Source: JADKIH01 sp031417395 (GTDB taxonomy: Bacteria; Bacteroidota; Bacteroidia; AKYH767-A; 2013-40CM-41-45). From it: a DNA stretch of 64,000 nt. A program made the translations under genes and the position numbers. Location of the stretch: NCBI GenBank assembly GCA_031417395.1, contig JANOVM010000004.1:1-64000 (forward strand), written 5' to 3'. How positions within the stretch are numbered: the stretch's first letter is position 1; every line of letters begins with the position of its first letter. This document shows, one piece after another, positions 55,399 through 64,000 of this stretch. A model generated the notes under the pieces. That model had not been told where the DNA came from. It saw nothing but the letters and a program-made list of their open reading frames with translations, and made no database searches.

Positions 55399-55929
55399 AT
55401 GAGTATAATAGTTACAATTTTACTAGTATTGGCAGGCTTCGTAGCCCTGCTGTTAATTACTGCACTTTTCATGAAGAAGGAGCATTATGTCAAGCGTGAA
55501 ATTATCATTCATGCACCTCGACAAAAGATATTTGATTTTATTAAACTAATCAAAAACCAGGAAAAGTTCAACAAACATGCAAAAGCTGACCCCGACAGAA
55601 AAGAAATAATCAAAGGAACAGACGGAACCGTTGGATATATTTATGCCTGGAGCGGAAATAAAAATGCCGGTGAAGGAGAAAAGGAAATTAAGAATATCGT
55701 TGAAGGAAAAAGTATTGAAACAGAAATCCGATTTGTAAAACCAATGATAACCAGTGCCACTATTATCATGGAGACAGAATCCATATCCGATACTCAAACC
55801 AAGGTAAGCTGGAGCAATGCCGGTACATTGAAATATCCTGTGAACATAATGATACCCATGTTAGAAAAAGCGCTTCCGAAAGACATGGATAGTAGTTTAT
55901 CAACTTTGAAAACAATTTTAGAAAAATAA
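55399..55929 (+). CDS. SRPBCC family protein
   Basis: A 176-aa protein with an N-terminal helix (about 3-23) then a START/SRPBCC lipid- or ligand-binding domain (IHAPRQKIFDFIKLIKNQEKFN; TKVSWSNAGTLKYPVNIMIPML). It lies 12 bp after the VOC gene. The ligand is unknown. It is part of the LuxR-DUF4199-VOC-SRPBCC cluster. Confidence 0.83.
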   Translation: MSIIVTILLVLAGFVALLLITALFMKKEHYVKREIIIHAPRQKIFDFIKLIKNQEKFNKHAKADPDRKEIIKGTDGTVGYIYAWSGNKNAGEGEKEIKNIVEGKSIETEIRFVKPMITSATIIMETESISDTQTKVSWSNAGTLKYPVNIMIPMLEKALPKDMDSSLSTLKTILEK

Positions 55930-55953
55930 TCCCGGCACTAAATTAAAAACAAA

Positions 55954-56183
55954 ATGGAAGATCAAATAAATCAAAAAGACAACTCAAATTCAACTGTTGA
56001 CACCACACCAAAAGTAACAGGAATTGACGGAATTTTTTTTTCTGACAACCCACAAGAAATGAAAGATTGGTATACCAAAAATTAGGGTTTGAAATCAATG
56101 CCTTGGGTTCATCGAGTTTTGAATCCAGAGACATTAACAGACCGGATGAAATTAACTCACTTCAATGGAAACCTTTCAAATAG
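55954..56183 (+). pseudogene. Frameshifted, truncated VOC gene
   Basis: The frame starts MEDQINQKDNSNSTVDTTPKV and continues as the N-terminal half of a VOC domain (VTGIDGIFFSDNPQEMKDWYTKN). A stop then appears within an A-run (about 56079), which is one A short. Reading resumes in the next frame as LGFEINALGSSSFESRDINR to LQWKPFK. The second half of the domain is missing. It is related to the intact gene at 54859. Confidence 0.75.
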
Positions 56184-56242
56184 AAAATTCAATATTAGAA
56201 CAAAATAAAATACAAACACTATAAAATTTTTACTACATCATT

Positions 56243-56731
56243 ATGAATGCAGATGTTTTACTAATATTACTTGCGATAAGCCTTTGTATCATTGGTATCG
56301 TAGGATGTATTATTCCCGGTTTACCCGGCACTCCGCTTAACTATGCCGGCATGCTTATCGTGCATTGGAGATTAAACACTTTTGAAACCTCTACACTTAT
56401 TATTTTCGGAATACTAACCGCAGCGGTATTAGTCATTGATTACATGCTTCCTGTTTGGTTTGCCAAAAAATTCGGAGCTACTAAGCAGGGAATATGGGGA
56501 AGCATTATTGGAATGATTCTCGGAATGTTTTTTACTCCCATTGGAATGATGCTTGGAATGCTAATTGGTGCAATTGCAGGAGATATGCTTGCAGGAAGAA
56601 CTTCCGGTGAAGCAACCCGTTCCGGTATTGCTACATTTTTTGGAACCCTTTTATCTATTGGATTTAAATTAGGAGTTTCATTGGTAATCTCCGTGCTTGT
56701 ATTTTATGAAAGTTATCGTTTCTTTGTTTAA
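56243..56731 (+). CDS. DUF456 membrane protein
   Basis: A 162-aa protein of about four helices, with the DUF456 signature (GIVGCIIPGLPGTPLNYAG; PIGMMLGMLIGAIAGDMLAGR; GIATFFGTLLSIGFKLGVSL). It is an inner-membrane protein of unknown function found in many bacteria. Confidence 0.85.
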   Translation: MNADVLLILLAISLCIIGIVGCIIPGLPGTPLNYAGMLIVHWRLNTFETSTLIIFGILTAAVLVIDYMLPVWFAKKFGATKQGIWGSIIGMILGMFFTPIGMMLGMLIGAIAGDMLAGRTSGEATRSGIATFFGTLLSIGFKLGVSLVISVLVFYESYRFFV

Positions 56732-56831
56732 ATGTATAAATTTCACGGATTATCATTAATATTGCCAAATGATAAGCTAATTAGAAATTGTTTTAACTCC
56801 CGAACACAACCGGGCAAACTAAAAAACATTT

Positions 56832-58268
56832 GTGCTAAAACAATTCGCAATAATTGCAGGACCTGTAATAGGTGCCCTTATTTATTTCCTGGCATACCAT
56901 AACGGACTTGCATCTTCCATATGCGCGATGGCATTCATAACATCCTGGATGGCCATTTGGTGGATTACTGAAGCGGTTGCAATAGGAGTAACTTCTTTGT
57001 TACCTTTTATTCTGTTGCCTCTTTTGCATATCATGAAGTCCGAAGATGTGGCAGCTCAGTACATGGAGCAAACAATTTTTCTTTTTATCGGCGGCTTCTT
57101 TCTGGCCTATGCAATGGAGAAATGGAGTATCCATCATCGCATTGCCTATCGCATTATTCTTCTTACCGGGAATTCTCCTGCGCGCATCCTTGCCGGTATT
57201 ATGCTTACAGCTTACATAATATCCATGTGGATTTCAAATACTGCAACCACACTGATGCTGGTAGCTGCCGTATCTGCTATAGTCAATCATTCTGAATTAT
57301 TCAAAGGACACAGGCAGGAAAATATATCTGCAGCATTTCTTATTGCTCTGGCTTATAGTGCAACAATTGGAGGTATGTCTACAATTGTTGGCACTCCTAC
57401 CAATATGATTTTTACAGGATACTGGGAAACGCATTATCCGCTTCGTGAACCTATTTCTTTTATACAATGGTGCACTTTTGGAATTCCTTTTTCACTGCTG
57501 CTTCTGCTTGCAGGTTTCTTCCTGCTGAAAAAAATGTTTCATATTAAAAATATTTCCACAGATAATTCCTTCATCAGGAATAAATATGTGGCACTTGGAA
57601 AGACTACCAGGGAACAAAAAACCGTGCTTATTCTTTTTTTCATAACAGTTGCTTTATGGTTTACACGTGCAGGATTCGATGTAGGAAGCGTCAGGATAGG
57701 TGGCTGGGAAAGTTGGTTTCCCAAGGGATATATTAAAGACAGCACGGTTGCAATATTTACGGCTGTCTGTCTGTTTGTTTTGCCGTCTCGAGAGAAGAAT
57801 AAATTTATTCTCGAATGGAACGATGTCAAAAAGCTGCCGTTTCACATAATACTTTTATTCGGCGGCGGTTTTGCTCTTGCTAAAGGAATTGAGGTCTCCG
57901 GATTGGGTGATTTCCTTGCAGCTCAGTTGATTTTCTTTAAAGATTATCCACTGTGGCTTCTTATTGCCGTGCTTGCAATTCTTATTACTATACTGAGCGA
58001 ATTAGCCTCTAATGTTGCAACCATTACTTTGATGCTGCCAATACTGGCATCGCTTGCCGAGGCTATTCATGTGGATCCTCTCAAGCTTATGGTTCCCGCA
58101 ACTTTTGCTGCTTCGTTCGGATTTATGCTTGTTATTGCTACAGCACCGAATACGATCGTATATGCCACCGGTTACTTTCAAAGCCGAAAACTATTTCGTG
58201 CCGGTTTGTGGGTAAATCTTATCGGTATTATTCTCCTTACTTTGGCAATGACAATGGTAGATTTTTAA
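56832..58268 (+). CDS. SLC13/DASS family sodium-coupled carboxylate transporter
   Basis: A 478-aa protein with about 12 membrane helices, starting with GTG. Two SN-type clamshell motifs are visible: SNTATTLMLVAAVSAI (about 135-150) and ELASNVATITLMLPI (about 390). IVGTPTNMIFTGYW is a substrate-loop motif. DASS proteins import dicarboxylates, citrate or sulfate with Na+. The exact substrate is uncertain. Confidence 0.87.
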   Translation: MLKQFAIIAGPVIGALIYFLAYHNGLASSICAMAFITSWMAIWWITEAVAIGVTSLLPFILLPLLHIMKSEDVAAQYMEQTIFLFIGGFFLAYAMEKWSIHHRIAYRIILLTGNSPARILAGIMLTAYIISMWISNTATTLMLVAAVSAIVNHSELFKGHRQENISAAFLIALAYSATIGGMSTIVGTPTNMIFTGYWETHYPLREPISFIQWCTFGIPFSLLLLLAGFFLLKKMFHIKNISTDNSFIRNKYVALGKTTREQKTVLILFFITVALWFTRAGFDVGSVRIGGWESWFPKGYIKDSTVAIFTAVCLFVLPSREKNKFILEWNDVKKLPFHIILLFGGGFALAKGIEVSGLGDFLAAQLIFFKDYPLWLLIAVLAILITILSELASNVATITLMLPILASLAEAIHVDPLKLMVPATFAASFGFMLVIATAPNTIVYATGYFQSRKLFRAGLWVNLIGIILLTLAMTMVDF

Positions 58269-58302
58269 CAATAAAATTTAAACTCCATATAAAAATTCAA
58301 CT

Positions 58303-58611
58303 ATGCAAAAACCCTGGTATAAAAGCGCAATTGGCAGATTCAGAATCATTGCTCTTTGTGAAGGGATATCCTTTCTGATATTATTGTTAATAGCCATGCC
58401 GTTGAAATATTTTGCAGGATATCCGCAAGCGGTTTTAATTATTGGATGGATACACGGATTTCTGTTTATCGTTTATATCATTTCTGTTATTGATGTGAAA
58501 ATTGTCAAAAAATGGAGTATAACGAAATCGATCATTGCATTAGCTGCTTCACTTATACCTCTTGGTCCCTTTATTCTCGATAAAAAAATACTCAGTAAGG
58601 AAATTGAATAA
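58303..58611 (+). CDS. DUF3817 membrane protein
   Basis: A 102-aa protein with three helices and the DUF3817 pattern (FRIIALCEGISFLILLLIAMPLKYF; VLIIGWIHGFLFIVYII; IPLGPFILDKKI). Function unknown. It follows the DASS transporter by 34 bp. Confidence 0.82.
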   Translation: MQKPWYKSAIGRFRIIALCEGISFLILLLIAMPLKYFAGYPQAVLIIGWIHGFLFIVYIISVIDVKIVKKWSITKSIIALAASLIPLGPFILDKKILSKEIE

Positions 58612-58640
58612 TATTCAATCACCATTAAAAAGCAAATAAA

Positions 58641-59186
58641 ATGGGAAGCTTAAATTACGAATATAAAAGTTTAATGGCCATAACTGTTATTGGTTATTCG
58701 CTAAGCGTGTTGGTTGGTATCTTTGGGCTTATATTTCCGACCGGCTCATATTACCAATTGCTTTGCTACCAGGTGAACGACGCTCTGGCCATTATGGCAT
58801 CCGTTATTGCAGCTCGCTATACAGGGTTGAGAGGACAACATGTAGCAGCTTCTGCATTTATACTTATGGGAATTACTCATGGTGTTTCCATGGCATCAGC
58901 GGGACTAAATAGTTTTAATATTGAAAGAGGACTTGTCATTATTATGCCTATGATACCGGCACTATCACTTGTTTTTTGGTGTTCACTTTTTCCATTCTGG
59001 CTTCGACTCGCATCTTTTCTTCCTGCAGCATTTTTTCTCTACATGTATATTTATGTAATAAATGGAGGGCCCTATTACGATACTCCATTATGGTTTGCAT
59101 ACTTATCTTTAATGATAATTGAAATTTTGTGGGCATGTTATATTTATGCAGACTGGCGTAAAATGAAGATACAAGAGGCTAAGTAA
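58641..59186 (+). CDS. Hypothetical membrane protein, six helices
   Basis: A 181-aa strongly hydrophobic protein with about six helices. I do not recognise its family. It sits 29 bp after the DUF3817 gene and probably shares its transcript. Confidence 0.7.
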   Translation: MGSLNYEYKSLMAITVIGYSLSVLVGIFGLIFPTGSYYQLLCYQVNDALAIMASVIAARYTGLRGQHVAASAFILMGITHGVSMASAGLNSFNIERGLVIIMPMIPALSLVFWCSLFPFWLRLASFLPAAFFLYMYIYVINGGPYYDTPLWFAYLSLMIIEILWACYIYADWRKMKIQEAK

Positions 59187-59405
59187 AAAGCTTCTTAATC
59201 GTTTGGTTTCCTCAACATGAGACAAACATCACTTTTTTATACCAATCATGAGTTTTTTCATTTCCGGTTATAATTTTTGTTTATTAATATTTTAATACTT
59301 TCTTTGTCATAAAGAGCTTTAAAGTTGGCTTAAAATATTTTTTTGCTTAACAGGATAGATTCCTCTAGTCATTATTATTATATACATTACTTACAATAAA
59401 TTTTA

Positions 59406-60068
59406 ATGTCTGTAAAGTCCCTAGTACTAATTTTCATCTTACTAAGCCATTATTTCAAAATTCTTGGAATTACAACTTCCCGCTATATACCAGTAACAAT
59501 AAATTCTCCTCTTTTTAAAAAGGATATAGAAAAAGAAATTCAAGCAGGTTCATTTATTAATAACTATGGCTTGCATCTTCATTTTGCCAGACAATTAAAA
59601 AAAAGGATTATTATTTTTAGTTTTCAACAAAATGATGGGAATATAAAATTTGATCCTTTACATTTCAACAAATACCGGTCGCAAGGACAAGAATTTCATT
59701 TGATTCAATCATACCCAACTAAAATGTTTTATTGTGAATTTGGTACAGGATTTATCCTTAAGTCTAAATCAAAAAAATTAAGCTTGACAACTGGAATTGG
59801 ACATGAATTTCAAAATAAGAATACAAGATTCTTTTTACAATTCGAAATAGGTAATGAAAGCAGAATAATGAATGCCGGAGCTTCAATTCGGGCAAACTAT
59901 ACCTCTTTCAATAGCAGTAGCTTCATTGCACTTGAACCCGTAGTTCAGGGAAAATTAAAGATTGGAAAATTAAGAATAGTAAATCAATTCGGATATTCCA
60001 TTGCTATAAAAAAGCATCACGATTATATGAAACCAATCTTAACTGTTGGAATAGAAATTGTATTATAA
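59406..60068 (+). CDS. Hypothetical protein, possible outer-membrane barrel
   Basis: A 220-aa protein with a hydrophobic N-terminus (about 1-20) and many alternating amphipathic strands (CEFGTGFILKSK; LSLTTGIGHEF; RFFLQFEIGNESRIMNAGASIRANY; PILTVGIEIVL), which suggests a small outer-membrane barrel. No family is recognised. A 30-bp gap separates it from ggt. Confidence 0.6.
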   Translation: MSVKSLVLIFILLSHYFKILGITTSRYIPVTINSPLFKKDIEKEIQAGSFINNYGLHLHFARQLKKRIIIFSFQQNDGNIKFDPLHFNKYRSQGQEFHLIQSYPTKMFYCEFGTGFILKSKSKKLSLTTGIGHEFQNKNTRFFLQFEIGNESRIMNAGASIRANYTSFNSSSFIALEPVVQGKLKIGKLRIVNQFGYSIAIKKHHDYMKPILTVGIEIVL

Positions 60069-60098
60069 ATATTTTCCACAGATATTTAGAATTTACAA

Positions 60099-61799
60099 AT
60101 GATAAAATCAATCCTGAAAAATAAATTTATTATATTATTTTCACTGACGACAGTATTAAACAATTATTGTTGCTTAGCTCAGGTCTACGGTCGAAATGGA
60201 ATGGTAGTATCTTCAAATTCACTGGCATCGCAAGCAGGAATTGAAATTTTAAAAAAAGGTGGAAACGCTATTGATGCAAGCATTGCTACTGCTTTCGCTT
60301 TAGCAGTTACGCACCCAACTGCAGGTAATATCGGCGGGGGCGGATTTTTGGTTTTTATGAATGCCACCGGCGACGTTACTACTATTGACTTTCGTGAAAA
60401 AGCTCCTCTTGCAGCAAATACAAATATGTTTCTGGATAGTTCCGGTAAATTAATTGAAGGCAGCAACCATAACAGCGCAAAAGCCATCGGTGTTCCGGGT
60501 ACGGTAGCAGGGTTATTTTTAGCTCATAAAAAATATGGAAAACTTCCGTGGCAGGAATTAGTTCAGCCTGCCGTTGATCTTGCTAAAAAAGGATTCATAA
60601 TGCCCTGGAGTTTATACAAAGAAGCAACAAAGTTACTCGCTAATGAAACTTCATATAATTTTATTCAAAATTATTTTAAGAATACAGAAAATAAAATCAC
60701 TAAACCGGGTGAAATCTGGAAACAGAATTCACTTGCAAAAACGCTTGAGCTAATTCGAGATAATGGTCAGGATGGGTTTTACAAAGGAGAGGTTGCTCAG
60801 GAAATTGAAAACTTTATGAAAACAAATGGAGGAATTATTACTAAAATAGATTTAGAAAAATATACTGCTATTGAACGTAAACCTATAAAAGGAAAATACA
60901 AAGAGTATGATATTTATTCCATGCCTCCGCCAAGTTCGGGAGGTATTGCATTGGTTGAAATGTTGAATATGATTGAACTTGCCAATCTTGATTCCATTGA
61001 ATTTAATTCCACCAAATATGTTCATCTAATGGCTGAAGTAATGCGAAGAGCTTATGCTGATCGTGCAGAATTTCTGGGTGATCCGGATTTTAATCCAAAT
61101 ATGCCTTTGGAAAAATTAACTTCCAAAGCATTCGCAAAAAAGCGTTTTGACAATATTGATATGACAAAAGCATCTGTAAGCGATTCATCAAAGTTCGGAC
61201 ATCCATACGATGGAAATAATACAACTCATTTTTCCGTCGTTGATAAGGATGGCAATGCTGTTTCACTTACTTACACCCTTGAGTATGCTTATGGTTCCCG
61301 AATGGGTTCAGAGAAACTCGGCTTTATTTTTAACAATGAAATGGGAGACTTTAATGCTGTGCCCGGTGCTACAACAAATAGCGGACAAATTGGAACAACG
61401 GCAAATATCATAGCACCTGAGAAGAGAATGCTTTCGAGTATGACTCCAACAATAGTAGCCAAAAATGGCAAGCCGTATTTAATTATTGGCTCTCCGGGCG
61501 GCAGGACAATAATCAATACTGTCTTTCAAACCATTCTTAATGTATTATCCTATGAAATTCGAATTGATAAAGCAATTGAAGCGATGAAAATTCACCACCA
61601 ATGGCTGCCTGATGAAATTGTTTATGAAAAATATCTTATGTCGCCGGATACAAAAGCGGCACTCGAATCAATGGGGCATCATTTACGTGCAGTGAGTAAT
61701 CTTGGTTCTCTGATGGGAATTTTCTACGATGCTGAATTAAAGGTTTACATTGGGGCTTCTGATTCTTCCAGTCCGGATGGTGGAGCAATTGGATATTAG
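60099..61799 (+). CDS. ggt: Gamma-glutamyltransferase
   Basis: A 566-aa periplasmic enzyme made as a proenzyme that cleaves itself at Thr375 (the Thr-Thr-His-Phe-Ser motif in NNTTHFSVVDKDGNAVS). It transfers gamma-glutamyl from glutathione to acceptors. It has a signal segment (about 1-25), GGNAIDASIATAFALAVTHPTAGNIGGGG (about 50-80), and the small-subunit motifs SSMTPTIV and GSPGGRTIINTVFQ. Length and motifs are normal. Confidence 0.95.
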   Translation: MIKSILKNKFIILFSLTTVLNNYCCLAQVYGRNGMVVSSNSLASQAGIEILKKGGNAIDASIATAFALAVTHPTAGNIGGGGFLVFMNATGDVTTIDFREKAPLAANTNMFLDSSGKLIEGSNHNSAKAIGVPGTVAGLFLAHKKYGKLPWQELVQPAVDLAKKGFIMPWSLYKEATKLLANETSYNFIQNYFKNTENKITKPGEIWKQNSLAKTLELIRDNGQDGFYKGEVAQEIENFMKTNGGIITKIDLEKYTAIERKPIKGKYKEYDIYSMPPPSSGGIALVEMLNMIELANLDSIEFNSTKYVHLMAEVMRRAYADRAEFLGDPDFNPNMPLEKLTSKAFAKKRFDNIDMTKASVSDSSKFGHPYDGNNTTHFSVVDKDGNAVSLTYTLEYAYGSRMGSEKLGFIFNNEMGDFNAVPGATTNSGQIGTTANIIAPEKRMLSSMTPTIVAKNGKPYLIIGSPGGRTIINTVFQTILNVLSYEIRIDKAIEAMKIHHQWLPDEIVYEKYLMSPDTKAALESMGHHLRAVSNLGSLMGIFYDAELKVYIGASDSSSPDGGAIGY

Positions 61800-61956
61800 T
61801 TTTAAACGAGATAAAAAGTAATCTGCGGTAAAAAAAGATCGTTTTTATCAGGTACACTTATGCAACTTTAGACTTGATTTTGAACAGTAATTCAAAGAAA
61901 GGACTTTTATCCTTCCCGGTCTTATTAAAAAATCTACCTTTTTATGACTAAATTTT

Positions 61957-61966
61957 TATATATTTG
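61957..61966 (+). promoter_or_regulatory. Possible promoter of the beta-helix gene
   Basis: TATATATTTG contains TATATTTG, which fits TAnnTTTG, 45 bp before the ATG at 62011. A convincing -33 TTTG is not visible. Confidence 0.4.
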
Positions 61967-62010
61967 ATCTAGCTTTAATATTAAATTTTTACTTTCAAAT
62001 TTGTTCAACA

Positions 62011-63369
62011 ATGTTTTTAAAAACAATAACCTTTTTTTTGGTACTTATTAACTTTTCTTCCTCGGCTCAAACAAATGTCAGCGGGGGAATTTACACAAAC
62101 ACTATCTGGACTTTAGCAAACAGTCCATATATAGTCACCGATACAGTTGTTGTATTTCCCGGTGTTACTCTTACAATTGAACCGGGAGTGCTAGTGAAAT
62201 TTGCTGATCATACAAGATTGGAAATTAGGAATGCGTGCATTATAGCTGAAGGAACAGCTTCTGATTCTATTACATTTACAAGCAATAGCACATTACCTGT
62301 TCAGGGTATTTGGGAAAATATAATGATTAATAATCAACCTCCATTGAATACTAAATTTAATTATTGCAATTTTCATTATGCAAAAACTGGGCTTAAATGC
62401 GACACTTTAACTATTAAAAACTCCTCTTTCAGCTATAATGTTTTGGGTTTAGAGGCACAAACCATTGCATCAACAATTGATTCCTGTGTGTTTATTTTTA
62501 ATGAAAAAGGACTAGCTGGGGGAAGCACAAATTATTGCAAGATTTTAAACAATCAAACCGGGTGTATTGATTGGGTAATAATGAATAATTGTATTATTGA
62601 TTCTAATATTACTGGATTGGATCTGTATACCGGAAGCCTGTTAAATTGTGAAATTAAATACAATCAGGTTGGAATGCTCCGTGAATTGGGGGTAGGGTCA
62701 ATCCGAAATTGCGTTATTGATTCGAATAGCACTATGGGAGTTAAACTAGGAGCCGAAAATGATAGTCTTATTAATTGCGAAATTAAAAATAATGGCGGAA
62801 TTGGTGTGGAAGCAGGAGGTTACCCCTCAACGGAAGCAATTATCTCAGGATGTAAAATTGAAAACAATTTAATTGGCATTCATTTTTCGCATACAATGGG
62901 CACTTATATCTATTGCAATAAAATTTGCAATAACATATCGTATGATTTACAATATGAAGTGGGAGTTATTAATTATTCTATTGGGAGCAATTACTGGTGT
63001 AGCAATGATTCAACAACAATTGCTTCCCATATTTTTGATGGATATGACAACGTAGCATATGGACTTGTATCTTTTTTTCCAATTGATACTTTAGGATGTT
63101 TTCTTCAAACAGATATTCATGAAGTTAACAAGAATGTTATTTCTTTAACTATTTATCCAAATCCTACTTTTTCCTCGTTTACAATTAAGAAATTATTATC
63201 CAAGCAGAATGAATTATTAATTATAAACATGCTTGGCGAAATTGTCTACATGGAAAAACTTTCCGGAAATGATGAAATACTGATAAGTCCACATCTTCAA
63301 AAAGGAATATATTTCGTAAAACTAATTGATGAAGAAAAAAGTTATTTAAATAAATTGATTATTGAGTAA
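62011..63369 (+). CDS. Secreted right-handed beta-helix T9SS protein
   Basis: A 452-aa protein with a signal peptide (MFLKTITFFLVLINFSSSAQ). The N-terminal VVFPGVTLTIEPGVLVKFADHTRLEI is the cap of PbH1-type helices, followed by many NC.I..N...G repeats of about 22-25 residues (CIIDSN, CEIKYNQVG, CVIDSNSTMGV, CKIENNLIGI). It ends with a T9SS sorting domain (LTIYPNPTFSSFTIKK). It may bind or cleave polysaccharide. No catalytic motif is evident. Confidence 0.8.
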   Translation: MFLKTITFFLVLINFSSSAQTNVSGGIYTNTIWTLANSPYIVTDTVVVFPGVTLTIEPGVLVKFADHTRLEIRNACIIAEGTASDSITFTSNSTLPVQGIWENIMINNQPPLNTKFNYCNFHYAKTGLKCDTLTIKNSSFSYNVLGLEAQTIASTIDSCVFIFNEKGLAGGSTNYCKILNNQTGCIDWVIMNNCIIDSNITGLDLYTGSLLNCEIKYNQVGMLRELGVGSIRNCVIDSNSTMGVKLGAENDSLINCEIKNNGGIGVEAGGYPSTEAIISGCKIENNLIGIHFSHTMGTYIYCNKICNNISYDLQYEVGVINYSIGSNYWCSNDSTTIASHIFDGYDNVAYGLVSFFPIDTLGCFLQTDIHEVNKNVISLTIYPNPTFSSFTIKKLLSKQNELLIINMLGEIVYMEKLSGNDEILISPHLQKGIYFVKLIDEEKSYLNKLIIE

Positions 63370-63446
63370 TTTAAAAACATTTAAGGAGTAATTTATCTAA
63401 TACTATAAATGCCTGATGCTAGGTTTTTGTTTAAAATAAGTAAGAA

Positions 63447-64000
63447 GTGATACGACTTATATTAATAATTATAACTTTTTTTATTACATTATCATTTGTT
63501 TACGGACAAGATATTAAGGGCGGAGAAATACGCTCTTACCGGAATGGTATTGACTCAAGTGACAATACGTTTACATTTAACGTATACTTATATACTCAGT
63601 CAAGTATGGGAATAAATCATTCTACAATTTATGTTTATATGGGTGATGGAGGACAACCAATTCCTGTTTCCGGCACTTCGATGTATCTTTATAATGATAT
63701 AAGTGAATGGCACTATGCCTTCAATCACACATATTTAGGTAACGGTTTTTATAATTTACATATCTCCGATAGTTTTCGAATAGTGGGAATTCAAAATATT
63801 ACAAATTCCTCCTTAGAATCTATTTATTTACAGTCACCCATTATTATAAACCCATTTCTCGGGTGGAATTCCAGTCCTCAATTTCAAGATAGACAAACAG
63901 CCGTCTTTAACAATTCCGGATATTTTGTTCATAATGCAAGTGCTTTTGATCCGGAAGGTGACAGCTTATCCTATAGCCTTGTTCCGGCTACTTCGACTTC
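63447..64000 (+). CDS. Secreted adhesin-like protein, 5' part
   Basis: It starts with GTG; 184 codons are visible and the frame continues past the window edge. The signal peptide ends VYGQ. The mature start DIKGGEIRSY and later SPQFQDRQTAVFNNSGYFVHNASAFDPEGDSLSYSLVP resemble the secreted protein at 15564. A T9SS sorting domain is expected but lies outside the window. Confidence 0.75.
   Translation, partial: MIRLILIIITFFITLSFVYGQDIKGGEIRSYRNGIDSSDNTFTFNVYLYTQSSMGINHSTIYVYMGDGGQPIPVSGTSMYLYNDISEWHYAFNHTYLGNGFYNLHISDSFRIVGIQNITNSSLESIYLQSPIIINPFLGWNSSPQFQDRQTAVFNNSGYFVHNASAFDPEGDSLSYSLVPATST

Noticed and set aside
1..64000. CRISPR array, tRNA/rRNA genes, insertion sequence or integrase
   Set aside because: I found no regular spaced repeats, no tRNA cloverleaf sequences, and no transposase or tyrosine-recombinase motifs.

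Overview
The window is AT-rich chromosomal DNA from a member of the Bacteroidota, probably an environmental Chitinophagales/Sphingobacteriales-like lineage. Six complete genes encode secreted proteins with type IX secretion (T9SS) C-terminal sorting domains. Several promoters fit the Bacteroidota consensus (TTTG about 19 nt before TAnnTTTG). Families such as DUF4286, DUF4199, GxxExxY and ORF6N are typical of the phylum. I found no tRNA, rRNA, CRISPR array, integrase or transposase.

Layout. 1-5.6 kb (minus): the rod-shape operon mreB-mreC-mreD-mrdA-rodA; the rodA frame runs into RND-transporter sequence at the window edge. 5.9-16 kb: purH, an orphan MacB/FtsX-type permease, a degenerate deacetylase-like lipoprotein, a GxxExxY gene remnant, mfd and fbp. 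15.5-31 kb: a T9SS protein, a shortened ORF6N protein, serA, a GNAT enzyme, aspartate kinase, the DUF4286-rsmA-dehydrogenase operon, a TPR protein, serS, then an ECF sigma factor overlapping an inner-membrane/beta-barrel protein and followed by a Gly/His-rich PKD protein. 31-48 kb: rpmA/rplU, a DUF255 thioredoxin-domain protein, pyruvate carboxylase, a TolC-adaptor-tsaB operon, a kinase-like conserved protein, and metH under a clear SAM-I riboswitch with its terminator.

48.4-53.6 kb is the most unusual part. Three small genes (two T9SS cargo proteins and one lipoprotein) are each bounded by their own short inverted repeat: GTTATGCGT/ACGCATAA, GTTATCCGCA/TGCGGATAA and GTTAGTAGCA/TGCTACTAAC. 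Long imperfect palindromes follow each gene, and two nearly identical promoter-bearing leaders sit just upstream of the first unit and of the second. This is the layout of integron gene cassettes (promoter, core site, gene, attC-like palindrome), but no integrase is present and a chromosomal gene, trhO, separates the two sites.

53.7-64 kb: a LuxR-type regulator, DUF4199, VOC and SRPBCC cluster with a frameshifted VOC copy, then DUF456, a DASS-type transporter, small membrane proteins, gamma-glutamyltransferase and two secreted proteins, the last cut by the window edge.
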